Shown: one piece after another, positions 23,801 to 36,400 of the stretch
How the letters are laid out: every line of letters begins with the position of its first letter
How positions within the stretch are numbered: position 1 is the stretch's first letter
Assembly (NCBI GenBank): GCA_003260075.1
Contig: QLIY01000026.1
Coordinates: 65,763-129,762 of the forward strand
Reading direction: 5' to 3'
From: Phallusia mammillata
Taxonomy: Eukaryota; Chordata; Ascidiacea; Phlebobranchia; Ascidiidae
DNA: 64,000 bases
The notes under the pieces: model-generated
The model's database searches: none
The model's input: only the letters and a program-made list of their open reading frames with translations
What the model was told of the DNA's origin: nothing
Translations under genes and position numbers: made by a program

Positions 23801-25154
23801 TGAGTGCTTCTCCGAAAATAACGCGTTCCACTTGATCGTATTTTCCAAGATCTTGTACCACAGCTGGCAGTCTATCGTCAGTGACACTCTAAAAATTATA
23901 CATTTATGGTTTGTTGCACAATAAAAAACTGCAATTCTAAACAGAACAGTAATTTTACCTCTGATGGAAATAAACCAAATAGGCTACTTTGTCTATTTAC
24001 TGAAGGACTTTGTCGAAATGGTCTGAAATAAAGTAGAAAAAACAAAATAACAAACAAGAATACTATATGATAAAGAACATTGGGAAATGAATCATAAAAA
24101 TCACCAATTTCACCAACCTTGCTTTATTTTTGTCCCATCTTAAATCCTGTCCAGTGTCATGAGCCTCATATGCTTGTGCAAGGCGAACAGTACTGACAGG
24201 TGTATAAGTGTTGTGCTCGAATTCAAAAACTGTCCAGTCATTGGGGAGCAAACCTGTAATCTAAAGTGAAAAATGTTGCAATCGGAAACATAAAAAGAAA
24301 TGCATTTTTATGATTTTTAAGTTCAAAGATTGGCATACATTATTTAGCATTCACTGATTACTTATAATTGTGAAACAATGTAGTTTTAGCTCTGGAATAA
24401 AAATTTTTTGCTCATTTTAAGGTATCACAAGGCTATGTTATGTTACATGTTTATTTAACAAAGACTATTTCATGTCTATTTTGAAAAATTAAAAATTATC
24501 TTACAATTTCAGCAGGTCTGGCAATTCTTAGAATTCTGGCAGTTGCATTGAGTTCATAGTCTTTAACTTTGAGGTTGCTGGCATAATTCAAAGGAAAGTT
24601 TCCCAACTGAAAACATTGCAACTCTTGTTATGTCAGTAAATAAAAAGGCCAAACTTATAAACGAATTTGCAACTTTGCATCAAATAAACAGCTATTATCA
24701 AATAAAGCACAAAAATTGCCTGCCTATGTTACTACTGTACTTTAACAGCATTGTTTACAAAAGTGGTGCATAAGGTTAGTATTTCAATTCTACAACTTGT
24801 GTTTTAATGTTAAAAACCTTTTGTGTGAACTCCACATCGTGACTAACACTTGTTCTCTTGGGGTGAAGAAATGAGACAATGCCCACATTAAAATCTCGAC
24901 AATACTTGTCCAACAAATCTCTATTCCATTGGTGCAATCCCGTATAGGAAAGCATATCCTCAAAAATAATAACCCCATATCGACCCTGCAAACCATAAAA
25001 ACTGTCATTTCAAAAATATAAAAGAAGTTTATTCCAAATCCATTAATGGTATTTTACTCACCTTGTTGTCATCAATTAATACTGGCAGATTTTTGATCTC
25101 TCCATTTTGTGTGTTAAATTTAAATCTTGCTGACTCCAACAAAACAACAATTTT

Positions 25155-25241
<87 letters not shown>

Positions 25242-25842
25242 AAAAACATTAAAAACTTCACCAAAATTTTGGAAAGATTGCCACAGCAAAAGGGATCAAA
25301 AGTTACAAAAAAGTAAACATACAATACATGCCTCACCTGTGTTTGAGGGGATTTTAAAAATAACAAAGCTTTTTGCCTTGTTTGGGTGTTTTCTGGGAAC
25401 TTGACTGCTTGGTTTTCATTTCTATTCTGCAGAGCATTTTCACAAATTATGTCCACAATATGCGAAGTGATTAACTTTACTGCTTAATTTCTAAAGTTTA
25501 ACGATCATTCATACTTTTTTTTATTTTTTTTATCAATTTTGCTGCTTATGTTTGTATCACAATTTCTGTTCAAGACTAATGTAAATTAGTTGAATTACTT
25601 GAACAAAACATATTTTTTAAAATTTTACGTATATTACATACCACTCTCCCAAGACTGCAGTCTGGTACAGGTTTAAAACTATGATGATCTTTGATGTGAA
25701 AAGATGTCGTCTCACGATTTTGCCATTCAATAAACATGTAAAAAACACTAAATGTTGCCAAACTTGTCAACGTAAATACTATGTTCCGTGGACTAGCAAT
25801 TTTTCTTACTTTCATCCACATGTTACGTTTTATTGCTTGCAT
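13359..25842 (-). CDS. NDST: heparan sulfate N-deacetylase/N-sulfotransferase
   Basis: This bifunctional Golgi type II enzyme N-deacetylates and then N-sulfates GlcNAc in heparan sulfate, using PAPS. Exons, coding order: 25842-25642, 25426-25337, about 25155-25062, 24985-24818, 24606-24505, 24260-24118, 24022-23959, 23888-23785, 23002-22867, 22783-22696, 22143-21989, 21341-21156, 20186-20058, 19890-19708, 19347-19251, 19063-18940, 18124-17956, 14738-14565, 13967-13858, 13727-13625, 13472-13359. That gives about 910 residues. Exon 1 has a signal anchor ([17 protein letters not shown]). Deacetylase landmarks are [26 protein letters not shown] and [14 protein letters not shown]. The PAPS 5'-phosphosulfate loop is [16 protein letters not shown]; the 3' site region is FDQEVVPRR...[14 protein letters not shown]. 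The C-terminus has [15 protein letters not shown]. Exon 3 is cut by an 84-nt C run (25156-25239). The last four exons, exon 8 and exon 13 occur twice. Confidence 0.93.
14181..14500. mobile_element. hAT-type MITE, CAGTGGCGTAGCC ends
   Basis: The left end CAGTGGCGTAGCC and the right end GGCTGCCTACGCCACTG form inverted repeats. A perfect 8-bp target-site duplication, ctgtgtca, flanks it (14173-14180 and 14501-14508). It lies in an NDST intron. Confidence 0.85.
14817..16927. repeat. second copy of the 1.9-kb NDST block, with internal re-duplications
   Basis: The second copy contains NDST exon 18 (16839-16666), exon 19 (16120-16011), exon 20 and exon 21. The last exon lacks one T compared with the first copy, so the reading frame shifts after PKW and ends a few codons later. 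Within this copy, C runs at 15645-15655 and 15907-15918 each precede a further short re-duplication (exon 20 region and exon 19 region). The differences look allelic. Most likely this is haplotype duplication by the assembler. Confidence 0.8.
16334..16602. mobile_element. same MITE in the second NDST block, with internal deletion
   Basis: This is the counterpart of 14181-14500 with the same ends and the same ctgtgtca duplications, but about 50 bp shorter inside. It is an allelic difference between the two block copies. Confidence 0.8.
17152..17497. mobile_element. hAT-type MITE, CAGTGGTTCTCAACC ends
   Basis: Inverted ends CAGTGGTTCTCAACC and GGTTGAGAACCACTG. The left flank is atatagac. The right flank here is gtttagac, but a second copy of the right end at 17810-17857 is followed by atatagac, giving a perfect 8-bp target-site duplication. 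Eleven C interrupt it at 17170-17180. Confidence 0.8.
17524..17799 (-). pseudogene. HECT-type ubiquitin ligase C-lobe fragment
   Basis: The minus-strand frame directly after a ten-C run (17800-17809) reads [20 protein letters not shown] then FTEE. This resembles the HECT stretch in which the substrate-lobe helix begins 'GYxxDxxVIxWFWEVLxEF'. The end has QPVLTC, like the LPxxHTC motif that contains the catalytic cysteine. Upstream parts are absent and the region before the final motif does not align. It sits between two copies of a MITE end, so it may be an inserted fragment, an allele-specific insertion or a misjoined contig. The family assignment is tentative. Confidence 0.35.
18341..18750. 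mobile_element. hAT-type MITE, CAGTGGTTCCCAAACT ends
   Basis: Inverted ends CAGTGGTTCCCAAACT and AGTTTGGGAACCGCTG, with a perfect 8-bp target-site duplication gcctatag (18333-18340 and 18751-18758). It lies in the NDST intron between exons 16 and 17. Confidence 0.9.
20223..20418 (-). repeat. second copy of NDST exon 13
   Basis: It repeats about 20014-20215, after an n at 20222. The exon copy is 20394-20266 and encodes the same 43 residues ([20 protein letters not shown]...) with the same splice sites. It is nearly identical to the first copy, so it is probably a scaffold overlap left in. Confidence 0.85.
21367..21625. mobile_element. hAT-type MITE, CAGGGGTGGGCAACCT ends
   Basis: Inverted ends CAGGGGTGGGCAACCT and AGGTTGCCCACCCCTG, with a perfect 8-bp target-site duplication atttaacg (21359-21366 and 21626-21633). 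It is in the NDST intron between exons 11 and 12. Same family as 50116-50437. Confidence 0.9.
23170..23334. mobile_element. short hAT-type MITE, CAGTGGTCGGCAACC ends
   Basis: Inverted ends CAGTGGTCGGCAACC and GGTTGCCGACCCCTG. Flanks gtttacag and gtctacag agree at 7 of 8 positions. Located in the NDST intron between exons 8 and 9. Confidence 0.8.
23469..23640 (-). repeat. partial second copy of NDST exon 8 and intron
   Basis: This matches 23652-23823 and is followed by 11 C (23641-23651). It includes only the 3' part of exon 8 (the stretch for [10 protein letters not shown]); the exon's acceptor side is missing. The complete exon is 23888-23785. Confidence 0.75.
25156..25239. repeat. 84-nt C run inside NDST exon 3
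   Basis: A pure C homopolymer replaces the 5' half of NDST exon 3. Coding resumes at 25155 with [12 protein letters not shown], which aligns inside the family's conserved block. The sequence on the other side does not encode the expected preceding residues, so coding sequence and an acceptor are lost here. Proline-rich or glycine-rich open frames across it are artefacts. Confidence 0.85.
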
Positions 25843-27459
25843 TCTACAACAGAGAACACAAAACAATCGAATTTCCAACATTTTTTTATTCTCAACATGA
25901 AGAGAAAAATATATAAAACGACTTTCACTCTAACTCACTATATTGCTTGGCCCATTCATGTCAAATAAAAGATAAAAAAACGTGTGATGACTTTCAGTTT
26001 CTCACAATTACTGACAATTTGGTTAAAACTTATATTAGTACGTAAATAAATTATTGTTTTTCAGGAAGTGAATCTCATAACACCAACTAACTCACATTTC
26101 TAATTTACACTTGACCCAACGTCTTGCTTCACTGCACACGAACTCCTTTTTCCAAATCGATTCATTTTACTTTCATGACGATGCCACAACAAGAATTCCC
26201 CAAATCAGAAAGTTAACGTGCGAGGCTGCGAGTCAGACTTTTTAAATTAAAAAGTCGGTCTGTTACGATAAAAAGTCTGGGGATCACTGCTTTACTGTGA
26301 TATACGCAAAAAATAAATAGGGTTTTCATCTTTTGATGATGTTGCGTAACATAAAACCTGGGATGTAGCGATAAAAAACTGCAGAGCCGTTAGTTCGACG
26401 TCTGTTGAGACGAAACTCCTCAAACATATGCCACTTTGCCTGCATAACAAGTTTGCGTCCCTTCTAGCGCGATTATATTTGCTTTTTGCAAGTGTGAAGT
26501 GTGCTTGCCGCATGGTCTCAAAGTTGTTTTCACAATTTCACTGGTATCCTCCCGGGTACGTTTGTGAGCCATTTTCCAAATTTGACGCATTAACAGTTGG
26601 ATGACTAACGGTCCTTTAGTGTAGTGGTCGGTAATTGCCGGACTGCGGCCCGGTCCCGGTCCGCGACGAGTTCGTTACCGGGCCGTATAATTTTTCAGGT
26701 TAAATGCTTTAAAAACATTCTGCACATGTAACCAGGTGATGATAAACTAATTTATGCGTTTTCATTGCTAAATATTTGCAGTTTTTTGAAGGCCGGTCAG
26801 CGATAAAATTTCAGTTTGAAAAACGGTCCGCAGTAGAAAAAAGGTTGTCGACCCCTGCTTAGTGTTCGTACGCAACACGGCGTTTCGGAGTTTTTGGACT
26901 GCGTGATCTGTTAAATTAAATACAGCATGCTTTTTATATGATGTGACGTGTTAATTATTTCCAAGATATAAAAAAATAAGTAGGCTTTTAGGCACATGAA
27001 TAACCACTTTGCGTTCTGTTGTGTCACATTTTGTAAAAAAATGATTTTGATGGTGCAAGATGATTTAAAGCGCCCCTGGTGGCTTATGTTAGTAGTCCAT
27101 CATGTTTCATTTACTGTTCTGGGTTTTTCTTTGCGTCGGGTAGTGATGCTCTTGTTTCAAAACTTTCCAGTTTTCTTGAGTTGCATAGAGAAGTCAGTCA
27201 CATATGTTTAGTCACCAGCTTATCAAACTGAGTGCAAATACAAACTTTGGCAAGATAAGCAAATCAGTTCAAGTATTTTCATTGTAAAATGTAGATAAAA
27301 CAAGATAATATAGGTATCCTTTGGTAGCATTAGTAATACTTTACTTGTGTATTTTTTACAGCTTGTAAAAGGTTCAAATTGAATAAGATAAAAACTGCTA
27401 AAAGAACAATTGTTTTTACAAGATTGGTATTGTTCCAAATTTGACATATTTTTCTAAGA
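25843..27459. other. divergent intergenic region NDST / RBM26
   Basis: It holds the 5' regions of both genes. A TTGTAG just before the NDST ATG could be a 5'UTR or spliced-leader acceptor. One MITE lies at 26622-26857. No other gene recognised. Confidence 0.5.
26622..26857. mobile_element. hAT-type MITE related to 23170-23334
   Basis: Ends TAGTGGTCGGTAATTGCC and GGTTGTCGACCCCTG. The inside includes the shared 'gcccggtc' and 'tttttgaaggccggtc' blocks seen at 23170. Flanks ctttagtg and cttagtgt only partly match. Confidence 0.7.
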
Positions 27460-30400
27460 ATGGTGGTCATTGAAAATGTTGAAGCATTAAAGATATGGCT
27501 TGTTAAGCAACTGTCTCCAGTGTAAGTATTTGACTTAATTTGTTCATTATTCCACAACAGACAACACCATCAAATAAGTCACTTATAGGAGTAAATAAAT
27601 AAAAGACTTATGTTGATGAAACTAAACACCATACTTAACAAACATAGCTTTGCTGACAATAAACTCCACTGCAACAGGTCTGTGATATACATCTGATAAT
27701 TGTGACATAAATGACTTTAAAATTGATTTTGCACATTTAGCATTCTGAATTCTGCTTCAATATGGCAAAGAATATTGTGGCTGGCTTCTATTACTATGCT
27801 AACCTCTTTTGTTTCTTGTATGAATAAAAAAATAGTGATCGTTTAATTAAAATGTAATCAACTAAATCTTACAGATGTGATGCTGATCCAAATGCCCTTG
27901 CAAAGTATGTAGTTGCCCTTATACGAAAAGATAAAAGTGATGAAGATCTCAAAACCTTGTGCAAAGAACAGTTAGATGTATTTTTGCAGAAAGGTATGTC
28001 CCACATGGATGTATATAGCCTGAATTAATATTTGTAATACAGTATGTAAATTTACAAAGATATATTTTTAAATAAATTCACTTGGTGCAAATTTGAGTGT
28101 TTGTACTACCCCATGTCTCAAATGTTCAATTCTTTTTGGTATAAATACTAAATGTTGTTTTTCACAACAGAGACTGATCCATTTGTTGATGCTTTGTTCG
28201 AAGTCTTTCAAACCAAGTCTTATTTGCAAACTCAGCCAGATTCCACAACCAATACAGAGGTATGAGTGCACATTATAAAAGGAATTAGCAAAACTATGCT
28301 CATAACTTTCAATAAGTTGCTGTAGTGTCAGAAATACACCTACTGTTTCACTCATTTCAATGTTCTCGGTATCATGTTGACATCAATTTACTTTGAATTC
28401 TTAGATCCAAAAATTTCTTCACAACCATTTAAAAAACGAAATGTCCTTCAATCAAATGTGCACCTTACAAAATTGAGTTTTGTCTTTTTATAAACTTAAA
28501 GATAAAATGTAATGTAATAATAAACTACTAGTCCACATTACAAAAAAACTAACAAATCTTAAAGGTGGTTATTATGGGTCCCCTTCTATGAAGGGGACAC
28601 ATATTGTTTTGTCCGTACCCCCCCCCCGCCTGAATTAATATTTGTAATACAGTATGTAAATTTACAAAGATATATATATTTTTAAATAAATTCACTTGGT
28701 GCAATTTTGAGTGTTTGNATCAAGGTCAAAGCATGAGATTAAATTAAAAGTATTTTTCCCGTTCTTATGTACTTTTTTTTTGTAATTATATGACAATAAT
28801 GATGCAAAAAGAATACGGACAAAACTTTTAAAGCTGGGTTATTGCTAAAGTTGGTTAAGTTTTTTCTTAAGAATCTAAAAATAACCAGGACGTTAAATCC
28901 GCACAAACGCGCATGTGGGGACCCATCTGTTTTTGCTTGCAAAAACAATCATATATGTAGATCAAATGATAGTAAATTGGTAAATATCGTATAGAATATA
29001 TAAAATGGAAGTATATCAGAAAGCCACCTTTCTCGTTTAAAGTTGTAGAGTTGTGTTTTGTGGCTTTTCACAGGCAGTGGTTGACATACTACCCCCATTA
29101 GTGGCCCAATTATTAAAAAAATATGTTAAATGAAGACAGTTTTTATTAAATACATGCTATGCTGGTGCCATTATGTAGCTACATTAGCTTATACGGCCAA
29201 TCTCATGTAACCAGTCGCACAGATGAGAATTCATACAGTTGAAACAGTGTGCGCCCCCCCCCCCGCAGTGGTTGACATACTACCCCCATTAGTGGCCCAA
29301 TTATTAAAAAAACTGTTAAATGTAGACAGTTTTTTAATAAATACATGCTATACTGGTGCCATTATGTGGCTACATTAGCTTATACGGCCAATCTCTTGTA
29401 ACCAGTCGCACAGATGAGAATTCATACAGTCGAACAGTGTGCGCTGTCTGTAGCTTATGTATGTAATGGCTCGATGCTTTTAAATGTTGGTGTAATTGCT
29501 GTGATACACTATTATATGTCATACTCTTATTGAATGTCTTTTGGGTTTACTTTTGATTAACAAGTGTCATCTACTTTACAGGTGCGGGCATCAAGCCAAG
29601 AAGTAAAGGAAAAACCAAAGGAAGTTCGCCAAAGACGGACCAAGTCAAAATCCAGATCACCAATAAGATCTCGACAGCGCAGCCCAGATGCATCGTAAGT
29701 CTTATGTAGCAACAGCAAAAATGATTTAACCTATTTATACATAGTGTATACTGCATGTTAAAAATCATAATGAGAATGTTCTTTAAAAGCTTAACCTTTT
29801 TTTACAGTCGGCGCCGAAATTATGATGACAGAAGGCATCGTCGGAGGTCTCCTGGTGCAGAAAATAGGTATATAAGTGTTTTTCTCATGGCATAATTGAT
29901 TGACATTAGTTGGAAGATAATTTTAGTTTCATATTTACTAATATTTGAAGATTGTAATTAATTTGGCCATACCCTTTCCCCCTTAATTTTGAAATGCACA
30001 TTTTGGATACCACAACTCAGCATTTTAAATAAATTGTGTAGAGTGTTGACATTTTTAAACCATCTTATAATTATGTTCTGCCTACGTAACTGCAACTAAG
30101 TACAAGAACTTTGAAATATAAGTAAAAGATTGTTTGCAGAAAATGGTAATGATGCATTGTATGTACATATTAACTTTGATTTTAGTAAGCCAGAATAAGG
30201 TAAAAAAAATGTTATACCCCCCCCCCATGTACATATTAACTTTGATTTTAGTAAGCCAGAATAAGGTAAAAAAATGTAAAAAAAAATGTTATTATTGGTT
30301 TTTTGTAGGAGAAATTTCGGAAGACGCCCGCGAAGTCGCTCACTTTCACCGAGCCGAAGGAGAAACAGAGGTCCTCAAGAACCATTGCAACGAAGGTCAG

Positions 30401-33400
30401 TAAATATGAAAATTTTCACCCCTGAAAATTTTTTTTTTGTGCTTGAAAACAATTGTTACATATTTTAATTAAAATTTACAGGCTGCAAAGAATGGCTTCT
30501 CCAAGAAGATCTCGCTCTCCTCCGAGAAGAAAAAGGTAACTTAGTAGAATAATAAATGCCAGACTTGTATGTTATAAATAAAGTCAAAAATAAAGGCAAA
30601 CTCATGGTATAGTTTCTATAACAAAGCTTTTGTATGAAAAATCAGAAATTTACAGTTGTATTGTTTACTCAGATCGAGGTCTTTAAGTAAATCTCGTTCG
30701 CCATCGCCTGAAAGACTGAGTCGTCGGTCGTCCTCAGCTGAACAACAGAACGTGAAGTCAGTTTCTGGGGATTCAAACAAGAAAAAAGAACTCTGCTGGG
30801 ATTATGAACGTGAGTTTATCACATATTTTATCATTGAATATTAATAAAAAATTAAACGTGTGCCTTTTTGAATGAACAGTATGTACCGAATATCTAATGA
30901 CGAATATAACAGCCCAAATAGACGTAGAGATCGACAAGTACTTTAGCAAATTCTAATGCTATTAAATCGCATTTTACGTCTATTTGGGCTGTTATATTCA
31001 GCATTAGATTTGTGAATAGATCCGTGTATAGTCTACCGAAAATGGTATTGTATTGAACAAAAGTATAGCAAGCAATAGGTATTAGACATGCTACATACAT
31101 ACCGAGTTTTGTCACAAATGCGTTACGTCATCATAACCCCGGGCAACCTTAACCTATCAGTTTCGAAAAATATGCACGATATTGGCTTCTGCTTTTTTGG
31201 AGAAACGTTATTGGGTTTTGTTATTTGTCTAACGCGTGTTTTTCTTCCGTTGAGCAAAAATACTGGTTCAAACTTTGTCAAATCGACATGCGTTATAGAT
31301 AAACAAATAAAGATGGATTCTGTATGTTATTCAAAACATGACAGTTTTGACTAAAGCTGTGATTTTCAACCGGTGTTCCGCAAGAAGTTCATTAGGTTGA
31401 CTAGTTTTCTATGGAACACCGGTCAAAAATCGCTGGTTTAATACAATGAGCGTAAATGCTTTTTCTTTTTGAAAGTATCTCGTTGTGATTTGCCTCATTT
31501 ATTGTTGTGTAATCATAACAATGTTAATGCGTCGGCCAGTTGCTACTAAAGTTTAATACAATGTTTCAGTGTGAGCTTGTTTTATGGCATCAACATAAAA
31601 TTGCATTTCATAGTCCGCAACACTATTTTAATGCATAAAGTGTTCCGTGGACCGTGACCCAAAAAAGGTTGAAAAACACTGAACTAAAGTATGTCAGCCA
31701 TGTGTTTTATACACGTTATAAGATTAGGGATACACCGATATTTTGCATGTGACAATCGGTCTATTTGCGGCGTACCTTTGCAACGACCGGTATGTATTTT
31801 TTTGCAAAAAATATCGGCCCTAAAAACCTAATTGGTCTATTTCATTTCTAAAGATTACATTATATTGAAACAAAATATACACTTTTAGAGAAAGGATTCT
31901 GCATGAAGGGTGACCAGTGCCCATACGACCATGGTGAAGATGCGGTAGTGGTCGACGACCTGTCAATCACACCGACTGGTCAAGACGGCAAAACCAGTGA
32001 GACCAAAAACGAGCCAGCAGCCAAAGTCCAGGCACCAGTGTTGAATGTTGCCCCACCACAGACTGTATTACCCCGCCTTCCTATAGGAGTTCCTATGCCG
32101 CCAATGGTGAGTGTTATGATTTATGGCCGCATTCAGTAAATTGAACGCATGGGGTGGACGTTGACAAGTGCTTGTTATGCATGACTTAGATCTGTTGTTT
32201 CTAACCTGGGATTCGCAGTTCCCCAATGGGCCCATGAGATAGTTTCAGCTGGTCCAGGGATGCGAAAATTTGATGAGATTTTCAAGCTTTTATGTAGGGG
32301 TTATTTGTATGTAAAGGTCCACGGATTTTTGGTACATTTATTGAAGGGGTCCGTAACCATACTAAGAAGCTGGGAACCACTGACGTAGATCAAGTAAATT
32401 GCAGTTTGTCTATTTACCCTACTACAAGCCAAACGAGTATGTAAATGGGCTTGTGAGCGCTGGCGTACTGTGTGTTTTACCTTTATATTGTTTACATGGT
32501 TTTCCCTTTTTCTTGTAATTAATACGCATGTTGGGACTAGTCTGAGATCTAACATGCTTGAAAGGCTCTGACCCAATACTTTGCATTTGAGTTCAGTGCT
32601 GTTGTATTTTTAGATCCCGCCGCCAATAACTGTTCCACCTCCTCATCTCATGCATCGTTTTCCGCCACCTCAACCAATCAACGTCAATGTGCCTCCTCCC
32701 AACTTCGTTCGTCCGCCATGTAAGTCGCATCACCAACAAGATCCGGTTTTGGCCATTTTCGTCATAGTGACAAACATTGGGCTATCGCCACTTTGTTGCA
32801 CAAGTTTTAAAGTCGCAAAAGAATCATGACAAAACTGTTGTGCCACATTTGTCCACAGTGACGTTTAAAAACGATTGCGCATTTTAAAACAGCAACTGAT
32901 TTCCATACAAACTGCCACAGAAACTGCCATAAGGCTATCTGTGACGTTTGCAGAGATTCATTGTAAAGCAAACTGGCTGTTTTAATGTACTTCTTTTTGT
33001 GGTGGCGTTGCGAATGAAATCTAACAAACCGATACCTGGTATAGTGGCCATTCGGTTACAGTCCCAATTTTCTATATCACCGACCAAAAGTTACTTATCC
33101 GTTAGTCTTAGTGTCTCTAATATGTTAACCCTCCCTCAAAACATACATTTGCACCACCGATGATATTGGCTTTGATCGTTCTGGCAGTGATGTGTGTTTC
33201 GTTTTCTGGTCAGTTTAAGCCAAATTTTAACTTGTTGTGTTTGGAAAATGCACCATTTATTCACTGCGCATTTTCCCGCCTAAAGGCATCTTTAATGATG
33301 CTAAACTTATGACATCATACCAAGACCTTTCAGTTAACGATACTCTTTGCACACTTAAAAATCTCTTTCATAAGTTTTTGTTTAAGGTAGTCAAAACCTG

Positions 33401-36400
33401 TAATTCTTTTCCAGTCCCCCCTGTAAGTGTAACAGTTCAAGCCCAGCAACCTTACAATCCCGAAGCTCCAGAAATGAATAGTGGAAATATGGAATCGCGA
33501 AAAAATGACGGGGGACTTATGTCAACGGGAATGTCTTATGACCAGGGTCAGTAAAAATATCTCTCTATTTTAAGTCTACTTGCATGTGATTGTGACGAAA
33601 TACCTGCCATTGTTGCGCAATTTCATAATTTATCTGCCAGTTTTAGCCTACTTCAGAATGTGTTTTATTGTCAGCGATACAGTTTTAATTTGTGATGTCT
33701 GGAAAATTTGCAGATAACGCTCGGAAAAGGCCTGCTTTGGATAACATTGGCGGAGAACCAACCAATAAACGACCTTATTACAACAACGCATCCGGTGAGA
33801 ATTTATTATTCTTGTTTGGTCGAATTTGGTTTTGTATTTGCTCTTGCTGCCCCCCCCCCGTTTTAATTTGTGATGTCTGGAAAATTTGCAGATAACGCTC
33901 GGAAAAGACCTGCTTTGGATAACATTGGCGGAGAACCGACCAATAAACGACCCTATTACAACAACGCATCCGGTGAGACTTTCTTATTTTTGTTTGGTCA
34001 AGTTTTTTATTTGCTCTTGTTGATGTGCAATAAAACGATTTTCTTTCTCTTGCAGGTCACAACAATAAAACTCTAATTGTCAAGAAAATTCCGCCGATGC
34101 TTAACAACATTTCGAAGCTTAACGAACATTTCGCAAAGTTTGGAGCGATCAACAATATTCAAGTAAACTTAAATTAAAGTTGAATTTTGAGAGAAAATTT
34201 CCTTGCCATAAATATACATTTTTGTTTTATATTCTCATAAAGGTATAAAGAAAATGTATTTTCGTAGGAAGATTTTTGTTCTGTCCAACGGGAGTATGTT
34301 ACGACTATCTGACAAAAAAATTTGGTTGCATTTTGAACCCTATTGACCCTGTGATTCAGGGCTCACAGTGTTTATGTAAACTTGCCGCACTTATCCATGA
34401 CTTAGGACCATTTTAGCCTTAACATTTCCAACTGCTTAAGAAGCATTGACTTGCCAACACCCTGTTTTTGTGTTACTGTAACGGATGTGTTTCATGTCTT
34501 ATAAAATATTGTTGTAAATTTCAGGTGAAATTCGACTTGCAACCTAGTCAGGCGCTCATCGAGTTCGCACATCCGAACAGCGCAAGGGCAGCAATTCGCG
34601 ATACCGAGGCTGTCCTTAATAATCGTTTCATCCGAGTTTACTGGCACACACCATCTGGAACAGACGAATCTACGCAAGGAACAAACGGAACTGTAAGTTT
34701 TTTTTAAATGTTTTCAAAAGAAGGTCTTAAAATTTGCTTCTAACTAAAGAAAACAACTTTCTGTTTATAGTCCAAGCCGACTGTTAAGGNCTGTTAAAGA
34801 CCGTCTTGGTGCTCTTCCCACCCCTAATCAGCTCAAATACACAGCACCCGGCGTCGAACAAGGAAAAGTGGTGAGTAAAATTACATTTTTAATTTTTTAT
34901 ACTCGAATGTCTTCATGCTTTTCGACAGTGGTTTCCAAGCTCTTTCTGACCGTGTACATGTGCCCTTTAATGCTTGCTGTCTTGTTTGGGCTTGCAATTT
35001 GAAGACCGATTACGTACCTCGGATATGAACGTCTTCACGTACCGCTATTAATAGGTATAATTTGGTTCGCAATAGGGATGTGCCAAAACTGCAAATGTTC
35101 TGTTTGGTCGAGCACCGAGCATCTCATGTGAAAAACAGCGATGCTCGGTACCGAGTACTCGGGTTCTGGCTCGGCTCGGCGCATCCCTAGTTCGCAAGTC
35201 GCTGCTTTTTCTCCACATAAGTTTTAAATAAAAAGGCAACACACCCCTACTGCTGAAAATCTGCCCCCCCCCCCCGTACTCGGGTTCTGGCTCGGCTCGG
35301 CGCATCCCTAGTTCGCAAGTCGCCACTTTTTCTCCACATAAGTTTTAAATAAAAAGGGAACACACCCCTACTGCTGAAAATCTGCTTAGTCACGGACGGA
35401 GTTTAGTGTTTTAGTTTCGATCTTTCGAAGCAGAGCTGTGAAGGTGAAAGGCGCGTGAAGGTTGTTAAGTCTGGTAAAAATTCTTCTGTACCGGCCTCAA
35501 CGCAAAACAAAGGGTTTATTTTACACTAAGTATTGCTATTTTTTTGACAAAACTTTGACTTTGAATCCACAACCCTGGATGTCGGTCTTTGAAGTCCTTC
35601 TACGCAACCTCCTTCTGTTAACTTAAAGCTCATGTCAAAAGACGCGTTTTAGGCACCAAGGATGACTTTAAAAGGATTGGTTTGGAAATGAAACGACTCT
35701 CTTTGAAAAGAATTATCACAAAATGTTGTTTTTTGTTCCAGGCTTTCACCCCCGGCAGTTTGTCACGAACGATCAGCAATCCTGATGCTGACGAAGAATC
35801 GAAATCGAAACCAGCACCGGTACAAGCTGACCCGGCTGCATTGCAAGCCACCAAAGAAGCTGCAATTGAAGCCAAGAAAAAGGTATGTGTTAGCTTGACT
35901 GTTGTGTGTTAATAAATATTGTTTAAGAGCTCTCCTTTGGAACTGTTGCATTTCATACATGTTTTGGGTGCCTCAAAGTTGAGTTTACGTTTTAATGTTT
36001 CTGGCTATATTATTTGCGCCACTAAATTTACTTGCCACTAAATTCCCTCAACTGCCTTCAGTTAATCGCCGCTCGCCAAGCTGCCAAGCAGAAAGCAATT
36101 TTGCAGCAGAAGTTGGTCAAGAAGAAGAAGATGGAGTTGCAAAAACAAAAACAAGGACTTTTGCAGAAGCAAATTGAACAGCAAAAGGTAAAAAAGAGTT
36201 GTTCGTCGCGTTTTGATAACTTTGTACTATTTGTCAATAATAAATCAAACCTTTTTTAGCTGCTGCTTGCCAAACTGGAGACACACAAAAGTATGCAACC
36301 AAACGAAAGGATGGATCTTTTAAAGGTGACCACTTTTTTATGCAATAAATATTTTTGCCCTTTGTGTGGTGTAACAATACATACTTAACAACAGAATTGT

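Noticed and set aside
25063..25456. Proline-rich and glycine-rich open frames
   Set aside because: They are translations of the 84-nt C run, not proteins.
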